Assembly (NCBI GenBank): GCA_038209155.1
Contig: JBBQYA010000016.1
Span: 1-40,497 of the forward strand
Reading direction: 5' to 3'
From: JBBQYA01 sp038209155
GTDB taxonomy: Bacteria; Bacteroidota; Bacteroidia; Sphingobacteriales; Sphingobacteriaceae
DNA: 40,497 nucleotides
The notes below the pieces were generated by a model. It was not told the DNA's origin. It saw only the letters and a program-made list of their open reading frames with translations, and searched no databases. Of the stretch, positions 8,514 to 16,043 are shown piece after piece. The translations under genes and the position numbers were made by a program. Each line of letters begins with the position of its first letter. Position 1 is the stretch's first letter.

Positions 8514-9149
8514 ATGAAAAATATCTTTGTTTTTATTTTTATTCTATTTCAGACTGTGCTTGCTATTTCTCAAGACAAAATTATTTTGAATTCTGGAGAA
8601 GAAATTAATGGTAAAGTATTAGAAGTTTTGATGAAAGAAATTAAATACAAAAGATTTGACAATCCAAACGGACCTGTGTTTAGTTTATTAAAGAGCGATA
8701 TTATCATTATTACTTATGAAAATGGGCAGAAAGAAACTTTCACAAATGATGATTCTAAGCAAGATTTAAATGGGGTTTCAACTACTGAACCAGCTGCTGG
8801 ACAAATTGTAAATTCGAACTCTAACAATCAATTTACTACTTATCAGCAAGGCAGAATAGATGCAAAAGAAAATTATTATGGTTATAAAACTCCGGCATCA
8901 ATCATTGCAGTTTCTACAGTAATAAATCCAATATTTGCCATTGTTCCTACTTTAATTGTTTCATCAAGTAAACCTAAAATGAATTCATTAGATATGAATA
9001 TGAATTCAACTTTAGATTACCAAAGAGGATATCAAGATAAAGCTTTTCAAATGAAAAAGTCAAAAGTTTGGAAAAATTATGGTATTGTTTCAGGTATATA
9101 CGTAGGACTTTATGTTATTTTTATTACTTCTGTTTTAAATTCAATATAA
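8514..9149 (+). CDS. Hypothetical exported membrane protein
   Basis: A 211-residue protein I cannot name. It begins with a signal peptide (IFVFIFILFQTVLA, cleavage near AIS-QD about residue 20). A small domain follows (about 21-75; DKIILNSGEEINGKVLEV and IIIITYENGQKE), of a type common in Bacteroidota envelope proteins that read as a short beta-rich unit. A polar Gln/Asn-rich linker then leads to two C-terminal hydrophobic segments (about 127-143 and 190-208). The likely location is the cell envelope. It has its own candidate promoter and a terminator just after the stop, so it is probably monocistronic. Confidence 0.75.
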   Translation: MKNIFVFIFILFQTVLAISQDKIILNSGEEINGKVLEVLMKEIKYKRFDNPNGPVFSLLKSDIIIITYENGQKETFTNDDSKQDLNGVSTTEPAAGQIVNSNSNNQFTTYQQGRIDAKENYYGYKTPASIIAVSTVINPIFAIVPTLIVSSSKPKMNSLDMNMNSTLDYQRGYQDKAFQMKKSKVWKNYGIVSGIYVGLYVIFITSVLNSI

Positions 9150-9165
9150 ATTATGATAAATTTAG

Positions 9166-9609
9166 TTAAGGATTTTTACCTTTTTGAAAAGGTATTTTTT
9201 TTATTTTAAAACTTTTTGTTCTCAAATAAGAAAATCCAAAACCGTCATAATAATTTTCTGCAAGTTCCATTTCAGTTGCATTAATTTTCATAACCACTAA
9301 TTTTTTTCCACTCGATAAAGAAATTATTCTTTGTGCTTCTTTTTGATAAATACTTTTACCATTTCCTATGCTATAAGTCCCTTGTTCTGAGATAGAATCA
9401 TTTTTTAATTGATAAAATTTACCATTATTACATAAAATTAATTTTACTGAATAGCCTCTATCTGCTTCAGTAATTCTTCTGCCAGCTATTCCTCCTGTTT
9501 GATTTTCTAAAATCCAAAAACCAGACTCTGTTTGTTTTATCTCTTTACTTTTACATCCAAAAAATACAATAAAGGAGAAAAGAAAAATAATTTTTAATTT
9601 AATAATCAT
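9166..9609 (-). CDS. Small lipoprotein, NlpE-like fold possible
   Basis: A 147-residue predicted lipoprotein: hydrophobic signal IIFLFSFIVFF followed by lipobox FFGC with Cys19. The mature part looks like a small beta-barrel, with a GKFYQLKNDSISEQGTYSI pattern and a closing MELAENYYDGFGF segment; the GxYxIxxgk repeats resemble NlpE_N/META-type extracytoplasmic domains. This similarity is by eye and weak, and the NlpE CXXC motif is absent. It follows the Nudix gene by 22 bases on the same strand. Function unknown. Confidence 0.75.
   Translation of the reverse strand: MIIKLKIIFLFSFIVFFGCKSKEIKQTESGFWILENQTGGIAGRRITEADRGYSVKLILCNNGKFYQLKNDSISEQGTYSIGNGKSIYQKEAQRIISLSSGKKLVVMKINATEMELAENYYDGFGFSYLRTKSFKIKKIPFQKGKNP
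9177..9202 (+). terminator. Rho-independent terminator inside convergent coding sequence
   Basis: TACCTTTT (9177-9184) pairs with AAAAGGTA (9187-9194), and eight Ts follow. It serves the plus-strand gene ending at 9149 and lies wholly within the 3' end of the convergent lipoprotein gene, where it encodes part of the FQKGKNP tail. Confidence 0.65.
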
Positions 9610-9631
9610 AATACTTATTTAGACAAATTGA

Positions 9632-10204
9632 TTATTTAATAAAATGAATTTCAGCGTATTGCAACAATATGATTGTTTTTGCATCTTTTATTTTTCCTAT
9701 TTTAATCCAATCTAAAGCTTCCGATAAAGAAACTTCTAAAACGGTAATCCATTCGTTTTCAGATGCTAAACCTCCACCTTCTGAAATTTTCATATTAGAA
9801 TCATAAAAACCTATAAAAAAATGAATTAATTCTGTCATAATGCCTGGAGACATATATGCTTCGTATATTTTTTCAACATTTTTTAATTTATATCCCGTTT
9901 CTTCTTCCACTTCTTTAATTATTGTCGAAATGGGATTATTATCATCAATAATTCCAGCACAAACTTCAATTAAATTGCCATTTGTGTTTTCATTTATAAA
10001 AACTGGAGCTCTAAACTGATCTACTAAAATAATTTTTTTGCTTTCAGGATTAAACAATAAAATAGCAGCACCATGTCCTCTTTCTACTACAATTCTTTGA
10101 ATTTCAATTTGTTCACTTTCTTTTTCAAATATAATAGAATATTTATTTACTAAATATTTCTCTTTACTCAAGTTCTGGACTTCCTTAATCTTTACTGTGT
10201 TCAT
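9632..10204 (-). CDS. Nudix hydrolase, ADP-ribose/nucleoside-diphosphate-sugar pyrophosphatase type
   Basis: A 190-residue Nudix hydrolase resembling the NudF/NudK group that cleaves ADP-ribose or GDP-mannose. Seen: the N-terminal strand pattern with VVERGHGAAILLFNP and DQFRAP (family-typical substrate-site segments), then the Nudix box starting at CAGIIDDNN and ending KEVEEETGY. The metal-binding core REUxEE is kept as KEVEEE, but the box is one residue short and lacks the usual Glu seven positions after the first Gly. Substrate unassigned. Located in front of the small lipoprotein gene and divergent from cinA. Confidence 0.88.
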   Translation of the reverse strand: MNTVKIKEVQNLSKEKYLVNKYSIIFEKESEQIEIQRIVVERGHGAAILLFNPESKKIILVDQFRAPVFINENTNGNLIEVCAGIIDDNNPISTIIKEVEEETGYKLKNVEKIYEAYMSPGIMTELIHFFIGFYDSNMKISEGGGLASENEWITVLEVSLSEALDWIKIGKIKDAKTIILLQYAEIHFIK

Positions 10205-10372
10205 TAAATGAATTTATTTTAAAATTTAATTTGAAATTTAAAAAAAGGAAATTCTTAACTAGAAATTGAAAATTATCTTTTCAAACATAATTATAATCTC
10301 AATTTTTCTAGCGGATTTTATAACCATACTATATATTTTTCTTTCCTTCGTAGATTAATTGGAAATAATGAC

Positions 10373-11617
10373 ATGAATGCAGAAATAGTTACCATTGGAG
10401 ATGAATTATTAATAGGTCAAGTGGTAGACACCAATTCTGCTTGGATCGCTACAGAATTAAATAAAATTGGAATTAGAATTCATCAAATAACATCTGTAAG
10501 CGATAATTCAGAACATATAAAAAATGCTTTGAATGATGCAGCTTCACGGGCATCGGTAATCATTATTACTGGTGGTCTTGGACCAACAAAAGATGATATT
10601 ACTAAACAAACGCTTTGCGAATATTTTGATAGTAAATTGATTATCAATGAAGAAGCATTGGAAAATGTTATTAATATTTTTAGAAGATATAATGCACCCG
10701 TATTAGATGTCAATAAAAAACAAGCAGAAGTTCCAGATAATTGCGAAGTACTATTAAATAAAAATGGCACAGCACCAGGAATGCTTTTTAGAAAAGATGG
10801 AAAATTATTTGCTTCAATGCCTGGTGTTCCTTTTGAAATGATGTCAATGATGGAAAATCAGGTAATTCCAGCTATCAATCAACTATTTTCATTGCCAAGC
10901 ATTATCCATCAAACATTGCTAACATCCGGAGTAGGAGAATCTTTTATTGCATCTAAACTAGAGGTCGTTGAAAATGAATTACCGCCTCATTTAAAAATCG
11001 CTTATTTGCCGAAATTAGGTCAGGTAAGAATACGATTAAGTGCTTATGGAGAAGATAAAGCAGTATTAGAAACGGAAAGCAAAATTTATTTTCAAGAAAT
11101 AAAAGAAATTTTAAAAGAATGTATGATCTACGAAGGTGATGGATTTGTAGAACATGGAGTAGTGGATGCTTTAAAGAAAAAAGGCAAAACGTTGGCAGTT
11201 GCTGAAAGTTGTACAGGTGGATATATCAGCCATTTATTGACTTCAATTTCTGGAGTGTCATCTGTTTACAGAGGAGGTGTAGTACCTTATAGTAATGATC
11301 TTAAAACAAGTTTGATAGGAGTAAGTGCGGAGACCATTTCCACTTATGGTGCAGTGAGTGAAGAAGTTGTATCAGAAATGTTAAGAGGTACCTTGATGAA
11401 TTTTAATTCAGATTTCGCTATTGCAGTTTCAGGAGTAGCCGGCCCCGATGGTGGTACAATAGAAAAACCAGTAGGCTTAGTTTACATAGGAGTTGCAAAC
11501 GCTAATCATGTTTTTGTAAAATCCTTTAGGTTTGGAAATAAGAGAGTTCAAAACATCGAAAGATCTGCTGTAGCAGCGTTAACTATGCTTTATCATGAAA
11601 TAATGAAAGAGAATTAG
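10373..11617 (+). CDS. cinA: CinA: competence/damage-inducible protein A with NMN deamidase domain
   Basis: A 414-residue protein with the full two-domain CinA layout. The N-terminal MoCF/MoaB-like domain (about 1-170) has ITIGDELLIGQVVDTN-type opening residues, GGLGPTKDD and PGVPFEM; in CinA this domain has ADP-ribose/CoA pyrophosphatase activity. The C-terminal PncC domain (about 255-414) carries VAESCTGG and AVSGVAGPDGG and deamidates nicotinamide mononucleotide, recycling NAD. Start at the only sensible ATG, giving MNAEIVTIGDE as in homologues. First gene of the plus-strand block leading into thrS. Confidence 0.97.
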   Translation: MNAEIVTIGDELLIGQVVDTNSAWIATELNKIGIRIHQITSVSDNSEHIKNALNDAASRASVIIITGGLGPTKDDITKQTLCEYFDSKLIINEEALENVINIFRRYNAPVLDVNKKQAEVPDNCEVLLNKNGTAPGMLFRKDGKLFASMPGVPFEMMSMMENQVIPAINQLFSLPSIIHQTLLTSGVGESFIASKLEVVENELPPHLKIAYLPKLGQVRIRLSAYGEDKAVLETESKIYFQEIKEILKECMIYEGDGFVEHGVVDALKKKGKTLAVAESCTGGYISHLLTSISGVSSVYRGGVVPYSNDLKTSLIGVSAETISTYGAVSEEVVSEMLRGTLMNFNSDFAIAVSGVAGPDGGTIEKPVGLVYIGVANANHVFVKSFRFGNKRVQNIERSAVAALTMLYHEIMKEN

Positions 11618-11706
11618 CTATCATTAATGATTATTTGTTTACTAATAAACAAATCTCTTTGCTCAAATTTATTATTTTTGGTTTTTTGTCTTTACCCAAA
11701 TTCTTC

Positions 11707-12750
11707 ATGTTTATTCTAAAAGTTAATTTTAAATTTTGTTTAATAATAAGTGTATTCTCCTCTTTAATTGCTTGTAATTCAAACAAAATAGAAAAGAAAA
11801 CCGAAATAATAGATACCTCTCATCAAATATTATCGGATGAAAGACCAGTTGAAGAAAAAGAACTCAGCAAAATAATTAATCAATCTCCAGATAAAGCAGA
11901 AGGATATCATGCAAGGGCGAAATATTTTATCAAAAATAGAAAATTAGAGGATGCTTGGGTAGATTTAAGCAAAGCTTTCGAGTTAGATTCTGCAAATGAA
12001 ACCTATTTTTTGACTTTATCTGATTATTATTTAACAGCTATGGAACCTGCTAAATCTAAAGGGGTTTTAATGGATATGTTAAATAAAAATCCAAATAATG
12101 CAGAAGCTCACCTAAAACTTGGAGAACTTTATTATTACGGTAAAAAATATGACCAATCATTTGGAGAAATAAATAAAGCGTTAAGACTTGATAAATACTT
12201 GTCGAGAGCCTATTTTTTTAAAGGGATGAATTATAAAGAAACTGGAAATATGGAAAAAGCAATTTCTAGTTTTCAAACGGCAACAGAGCAAAACCCAGAT
12301 TATGTAGATGCATATATGCAATTAGGATTATTAAATTCTGGAAATAACAGCAAATTAGCTATTCAATATTTCGCTTCGGCAATAAGTACAGATCCCAAAA
12401 ATATAGATGCGCTATATGCCCGAGCTTATGAGTATCAAATTTCTGATGATTTTGATAAAGCGATTCAAGATTACACCAAAATAATTCAAATAAAACCTGA
12501 ATATGCTGATGCGCATTTTAATTTAGGATACATACATTATAATTTAGATTTAACAAAGGAGGCTTTAAAAGATTTTGAGAAAGTAATAAAATATGCTCCA
12601 GAAGATCCTAAAGGATATTATATGAGAGGATTATGCTACGAATCGGGAGCAAATGATTCAAAAGCATTAGAAGATTTTAGAAAAGCATTAAGCTTAAGAC
12701 CCGATTACGAGTTGGCGAGCAAAGGAATAAATAGAATAGAGAAGAAATAA
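11707..12750 (+). CDS. TPR-repeat lipoprotein
   Basis: I place the start at 11707 (MFILKVNFKFCLIISVF) rather than the in-frame ATG at 11635, because it directly gives a lipoprotein signal with lipobox LIAC; the longer form adds a second hydrophobic stretch before it. The mature 320 or so residues are a run of about seven tetratricopeptide repeats of 34 residues (for example AEAHLKLGELYYYGKKYDQS, and repeated ADAHFNLGYIHYNL-type units), which bind other proteins. Likely an envelope scaffold; partner unknown. It sits 7 bases before thrS. Confidence 0.88.
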   Translation: MFILKVNFKFCLIISVFSSLIACNSNKIEKKTEIIDTSHQILSDERPVEEKELSKIINQSPDKAEGYHARAKYFIKNRKLEDAWVDLSKAFELDSANETYFLTLSDYYLTAMEPAKSKGVLMDMLNKNPNNAEAHLKLGELYYYGKKYDQSFGEINKALRLDKYLSRAYFFKGMNYKETGNMEKAISSFQTATEQNPDYVDAYMQLGLLNSGNNSKLAIQYFASAISTDPKNIDALYARAYEYQISDDFDKAIQDYTKIIQIKPEYADAHFNLGYIHYNLDLTKEALKDFEKVIKYAPEDPKGYYMRGLCYESGANDSKALEDFRKALSLRPDYELASKGINRIEKK

Positions 12751-12757
12751 GAAAAAC

Positions 12758-14713
12758 ATGATACGTGTGACACTACCCGATGGAAATGTTCGGGAATATG
12801 AAAAAGGTACCACAGCAATGCAAGTTGCTTTAAGTATAAGTGAAGGTTTAGCCAGAAATGTTTTGGCAGCAAAAGTAAATTTTACCCAATCAGAAGATTC
12901 TGAATTTGAAATTTGGGATGCTAATAGGCCTATTAATGAAGATGTTAGATTAAGTTTATTGACGTGGAATGACGCAGAAGGGAAAGCTACATTTTGGCAT
13001 TCGTCTGCACATTTAATGGCAGAAGCTTTAGAGGCTTTATATCCAGGAACTAAATTCGGAATAGGGCCTGCCATAGAAAAAGGCTTTTATTATGACATTG
13101 ATTTAGGAGGAGCAGAGTTTTCTTCAGATCATTTCAAAACGATAGAAGATAAAATGATTGAATTGGCTAGAAATAAAGAGGATTTCAAAAGAGAATCTAT
13201 TTCTAAAGATAAAGCAGTTCAATATTTCCAAGAAAAAGGGGATGAGTATAAATTAGATCTTTTAGAAAATTTAAAAGATGGAGAGATTACCTTTTATTCT
13301 CAAGGTAATTTTACCGATTTATGTCGTGGACCTCATATTCCAAATACTGGTTTTATCAAGGCAATTAAATTACTGAATGTAGCTGGAGCCTATTGGCGAG
13401 GTGATGAAAAAAACAAACAACTTACAAGAATTTACGCTGTTACGTTCCCCAAACAAAGCGAATTAACAGAATATCTTCATTTATTAGAAGAAGCTAAAAA
13501 GCGAGATCATAGAAAACTTGGAAAAGAATTAGAATTATTTACTTTCTCAGAAAAAGTAGGAGCTGGTTTACCATTATGGTTGCCAAAAGGAGCTGCTTTG
13601 AGAGATAAGTTAGAAAATTTTATGAAAAAAGCTCAGATTCAAGCTGGATATGAGCCGGTTGTGACTCCACATATTGGAAGCAAAGAATTGTACATTACTT
13701 CTGGTCATTACGAAAAATATGGTGCAGATTCTTTTCAGCCGATAAAAACACCGCAAGAAGGAGAGGAGTTTTTCCTAAAACCAATGAATTGCCCACATCA
13801 TTGCGAAATCTATAAATTTAAACCTAGATCCTACAAAGATTTACCAATTAGATATGCAGAATTTGGTACAGTTTACCGATACGAGCAGAGTGGTGAATTG
13901 CATGGATTGACAAGAGTCAGAGGATTTACTCAAGATGATGCACATTTATTTTGCCGTCCAGATCAAGTAAAAGAAGAATTCTTAAAAGTAATAGATTTGG
14001 TTTTATACGTATTTAGAGCATTAGATTTCAAAGAATTTACCGCACAAGTTTCTTTAAGAGATCCAGAGAATACTACCAAGTATATTGGAACAGATGAAAA
14101 TTGGGAAAAGGCAGAACGTGCTATTATTGAAAGTGCACAGGAAAAAGGATTGAAAACTATTGTAGTAAAAGGTGAAGCAGCATTTTATGGACCTAAGTTG
14201 GATTTTATGGTCAGAGATGCCTTGGGAAGAAAATGGCAATTAGGCACTATTCAAGTAGATTATAATTTACCAGAACGTTTTGAATTAGAATATACAGGAA
14301 GTGATAATCAGAAACATCGTCCGGTAATGATTCATCGTGCACCATTCGGATCACTAGAAAGATTTATTGCAGTTTTAATTGAACATTGTGCAGGAAATTT
14401 TCCACTTTGGCTCACTCCAGACCAAGTAATTATCCTTCCAATTTCAGAGAAGTATGCAGATTATGCAAAAAAAGTTTTAGAATCGCTTAATATTTCGGAT
14501 ATTCGCGGGCTGATTGACAATAGAGACGAAAAAATAGGTAAAAAAATTCGTGATGCAGAAATCAAAAAAATCCCTTTCATGCTTATAATTGGCGAAAAGG
14601 AAGAAACTGATGGCATGATAAGTGTCAGAAAGCATGGAGAAGGGGATGTTGGAACAGAAACCATTGCTGATTTTGTAAATAGAATTCAGAAAGAAATGGT
14701 CATTATTAATTAA
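12758..14713 (+). CDS. thrS: Threonine-tRNA ligase
   Basis: Class II aminoacyl-tRNA synthetase charging tRNA-Thr, 651 residues, full length. Domains in order: TGS (about 1-62), the editing/SAD domain with HSSAHLMAEAL, the catalytic core and a C-terminal anticodon-binding domain. The zinc-binding set Cys (KPMNCPHHC), His (QDDAHLF) and His (MIHRAPFGSLERF) is present, and the second editing motif around DLCRGPH is intact. It leads the conserved thrS-infC-rpmI-rplT translation cluster; infC follows after 33 bases. Confidence 0.98.
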   Translation: MIRVTLPDGNVREYEKGTTAMQVALSISEGLARNVLAAKVNFTQSEDSEFEIWDANRPINEDVRLSLLTWNDAEGKATFWHSSAHLMAEALEALYPGTKFGIGPAIEKGFYYDIDLGGAEFSSDHFKTIEDKMIELARNKEDFKRESISKDKAVQYFQEKGDEYKLDLLENLKDGEITFYSQGNFTDLCRGPHIPNTGFIKAIKLLNVAGAYWRGDEKNKQLTRIYAVTFPKQSELTEYLHLLEEAKKRDHRKLGKELELFTFSEKVGAGLPLWLPKGAALRDKLENFMKKAQIQAGYEPVVTPHIGSKELYITSGHYEKYGADSFQPIKTPQEGEEFFLKPMNCPHHCEIYKFKPRSYKDLPIRYAEFGTVYRYEQSGELHGLTRVRGFTQDDAHLFCRPDQVKEEFLKVIDLVLYVFRALDFKEFTAQVSLRDPENTTKYIGTDENWEKAERAIIESAQEKGLKTIVVKGEAAFYGPKLDFMVRDALGRKWQLGTIQVDYNLPERFELEYTGSDNQKHRPVMIHRAPFGSLERFIAVLIEHCAGNFPLWLTPDQVIILPISEKYADYAKKVLESLNISDIRGLIDNRDEKIGKKIRDAEIKKIPFMLIIGEKEETDGMISVRKHGEGDVGTETIADFVNRIQKEMVIIN

Positions 14714-14732
14714 ATAGAATTTAAAATAAATT

Positions 14733-14740
14733 AAGGAGGA
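14733..14740 (+). promoter_or_regulatory. Strong Shine-Dalgarno of infC
   Basis: AAGGAGGA, a near-perfect anti-16S match, seven bases (counted from the end of GGAGG) before the ATA codon at 14747. Shine-Dalgarno sequences are rare in Bacteroidota, and the other genes here lack one this good. It decides the infC start. Confidence 0.8.
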
Positions 14741-14746
14741 ATAACA

Positions 14747-15316
14747 ATAGCACAATTAAAACCATCTTTTAACAGGGGGCCTCGGTTGCCATTCCAAAAG
14801 AAGAAAAACGAACACAATATAAACGAAGACATTCGCTCTCTAGAGGTGAGGTTGGTAGGTGAAAATGTAGAGCAGGGAGTTTACCCATTCAGTAAAGCTT
14901 TTGAAATGGCGAAAGAGCAAGACTTGGATCTTGTAGAAATTTCTCCTAATGTTGTGCCGCCTGTTTGCAAAATAATAGACTATAAAAAGTTTGTTTATGA
15001 GCAAAAGAAGAAGATGAAGGAGATAAAGGCAAATGCAGCAAAAACAGTTATCAAAGAAATCAGATTTGGTCCCAATACAGACGAGCATGATTTTGAATTC
15101 AAACTGAAACATGCGGAAAAATTTCTCGAAGAAGGAGCTAAAGTGAAAGCTTTTGTTCATTTTAAGGGAAGAGCAATTGTATACAAAGAGCAAGGAGAAA
15201 TTTTATTATTGCGTTTTGCTCAAGCATTAGAAGAAAGAGGAAAAGTAGAGCAAATGCCCAAATTGGAAGGTAAGAGAATGTTTTTATTCATTGCCCCTAA
15301 AGCCGCCAAAAAGTAA
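14747..15316 (+). CDS. infC: Translation initiation factor IF-3, probable ATA start codon
   Basis: IF-3 binds the 30S subunit and rejects wrong start codons and tRNAs. From residue 14 on (LPFQKKKNEHNIN) the protein aligns with normal IF-3: N domain, the lysine-rich linker around FVYEQKKKMKEIKAN, and the C domain with EIRFGPNTDEHDFEFKLKHAEKFL. No ATG exists in frame upstream. An in-frame ATA (14747) sits seven bases after AAGGAGGA and gives 189 residues, extending the N terminus with an Arg/Pro-containing leader like that of relatives. A TTG at 14786 would give 176 residues. Non-canonical infC starts (AUU in E. coli) let IF-3 repress its own translation, so ATA is the more likely choice; this is inference. 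Confidence 0.93.
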   Translation: MAQLKPSFNRGPRLPFQKKKNEHNINEDIRSLEVRLVGENVEQGVYPFSKAFEMAKEQDLDLVEISPNVVPPVCKIIDYKKFVYEQKKKMKEIKANAAKTVIKEIRFGPNTDEHDFEFKLKHAEKFLEEGAKVKAFVHFKGRAIVYKEQGEILLLRFAQALEERGKVEQMPKLEGKRMFLFIAPKAAKK

Positions 15317-15353
15317 TTCATTTAACAACTCAATTATATAAACAGTAAAAAAA

Positions 15354-15554
15354 ATGCCAAAAATCAAGACTAATTCCAGTTCAAAGAAGCGATTTTCGCT
15401 CACTGGATCAGGCAAAATCAAAAGAAAGAGTGCGTATAAAAGCCACATTCTGACTAAGAAATCTACCAAACAAAAGCGAAATTTAACTGGATCAACCTTA
15501 GTAAGTGATGCGGATTCAGGAAATGTGAAGCGAATGTTAGGAATAGGTAAGTAA
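15354..15554 (+). CDS. rpmI: 50S ribosomal protein bL35
   Basis: Basic 66-residue ribosomal protein with the usual bL35 pattern: MPKIKTNSSSKKRFSLTGSG at the N terminus, then KIKRKSAYKSHILTKKSTKQKRNL. Normal length and normal place between infC and rplT. 37 bases separate it from infC. Confidence 0.97.
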   Translation: MPKIKTNSSSKKRFSLTGSGKIKRKSAYKSHILTKKSTKQKRNLTGSTLVSDADSGNVKRMLGIGK

Positions 15555-15570
15555 TTTTAATTTTAAACCT

Positions 15571-15612
15571 GGGACTAAGTTTAAAGCCTTGCGAAAGTGA
15601 GCACTGAGTACC
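15571..15612 (+). promoter_or_regulatory. Structured leader in front of rplT (putative L20-responsive element)
   Basis: The 74-base rpmI-rplT spacer is unusually GC-rich for this window and folds by eye into an irregular hairpin: GGGACT (15571-15576) with AGTACC (15607-15612, one mismatch), AGT (15578-15580) with ACT (15603-15605), GC with GC (15586-15587, 15601-15602) and CTT with AAG closing a GCGA tetraloop (15591-15594). Known biology: L20 represses its own operon in E. coli and Bacillus by binding an mRNA mimic of its 23S site. That this hairpin does so is inference. Confidence 0.4.
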
Positions 15613-15628
15613 AAAAAACAACAAGAAA

Positions 15629-15973
15629 ATGCCAAGATCGGTAAACGTAGTAGCGGCCCGCCGCAGAAGAAAAAAAATCCTGAAACTCGCAAGAGGATAT
15701 TGGGGAAGTAGAAGTAAAGTATTTACAGTTGCAAAAAATACTTTAGAAAAAGGTATGCAATATGCATATAGAGATCGTAAAACTAAAAAGCGTGAGTTTA
15801 GAGGTTTATGGATTCAACGTATTAATGCTGGAGCACGTCAACATGGTTTGTCGTATTCTGTATTAATGGGAAAACTTAATGCAAAAAATATAGATTTAAA
15901 TCGTAAAGTTTTAGCAGATTTAGCTATGAATCAGCCAACAGCTTTCAAAGCGATAATAGATGCAGTAAAATAA
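15629..15973 (+). CDS. rplT: 50S ribosomal protein bL20
   Basis: Basic 114-residue protein with the bL20 signature MPRSVNVVAARRRRKKILK, the GYWGSRSKVFTVAKN segment and the globular C-terminal part ending NQPTAFKAIIDAVK. It is an early 23S assembly protein and, in several bacteria, the autogenous repressor of this operon. Last gene of the cluster; a strong terminator follows within 25 bases. The 74-base spacer before it holds a predicted hairpin. Confidence 0.97.
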   Translation: MPRSVNVVAARRRRKKILKLARGYWGSRSKVFTVAKNTLEKGMQYAYRDRKTKKREFRGLWIQRINAGARQHGLSYSVLMGKLNAKNIDLNRKVLADLAMNQPTAFKAIIDAVK

Positions 15974-15991
15974 TTTGATTTGAATAAAAAG

Positions 15992-16025
15992 AAAAACCAT
16001 CTAATAATTTAGATGGTTTTTTTTT
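15992..16025. terminator. Bidirectional Rho-independent terminator after rplT
   Basis: ACCATCTAA (15996-16004) pairs with TTAGATGGT (16009-16017) across loop TAAT, with a T-run to 16025 and an A-run before the stem. It ends the ribosomal-protein operon and can also serve the convergent aspartate kinase gene. Confidence 0.9.
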
Positions 16026-16043
16026 GAATAAAATTTCAAAATG

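Noticed and set aside
14786..15316. TTG at 14786 as infC start
   Set aside because: It would lose the N-terminal leader; AAGGAGGA is at proper spacing for 14747 instead. Not fully excluded, as AGGGGG lies a few bases before the TTG.
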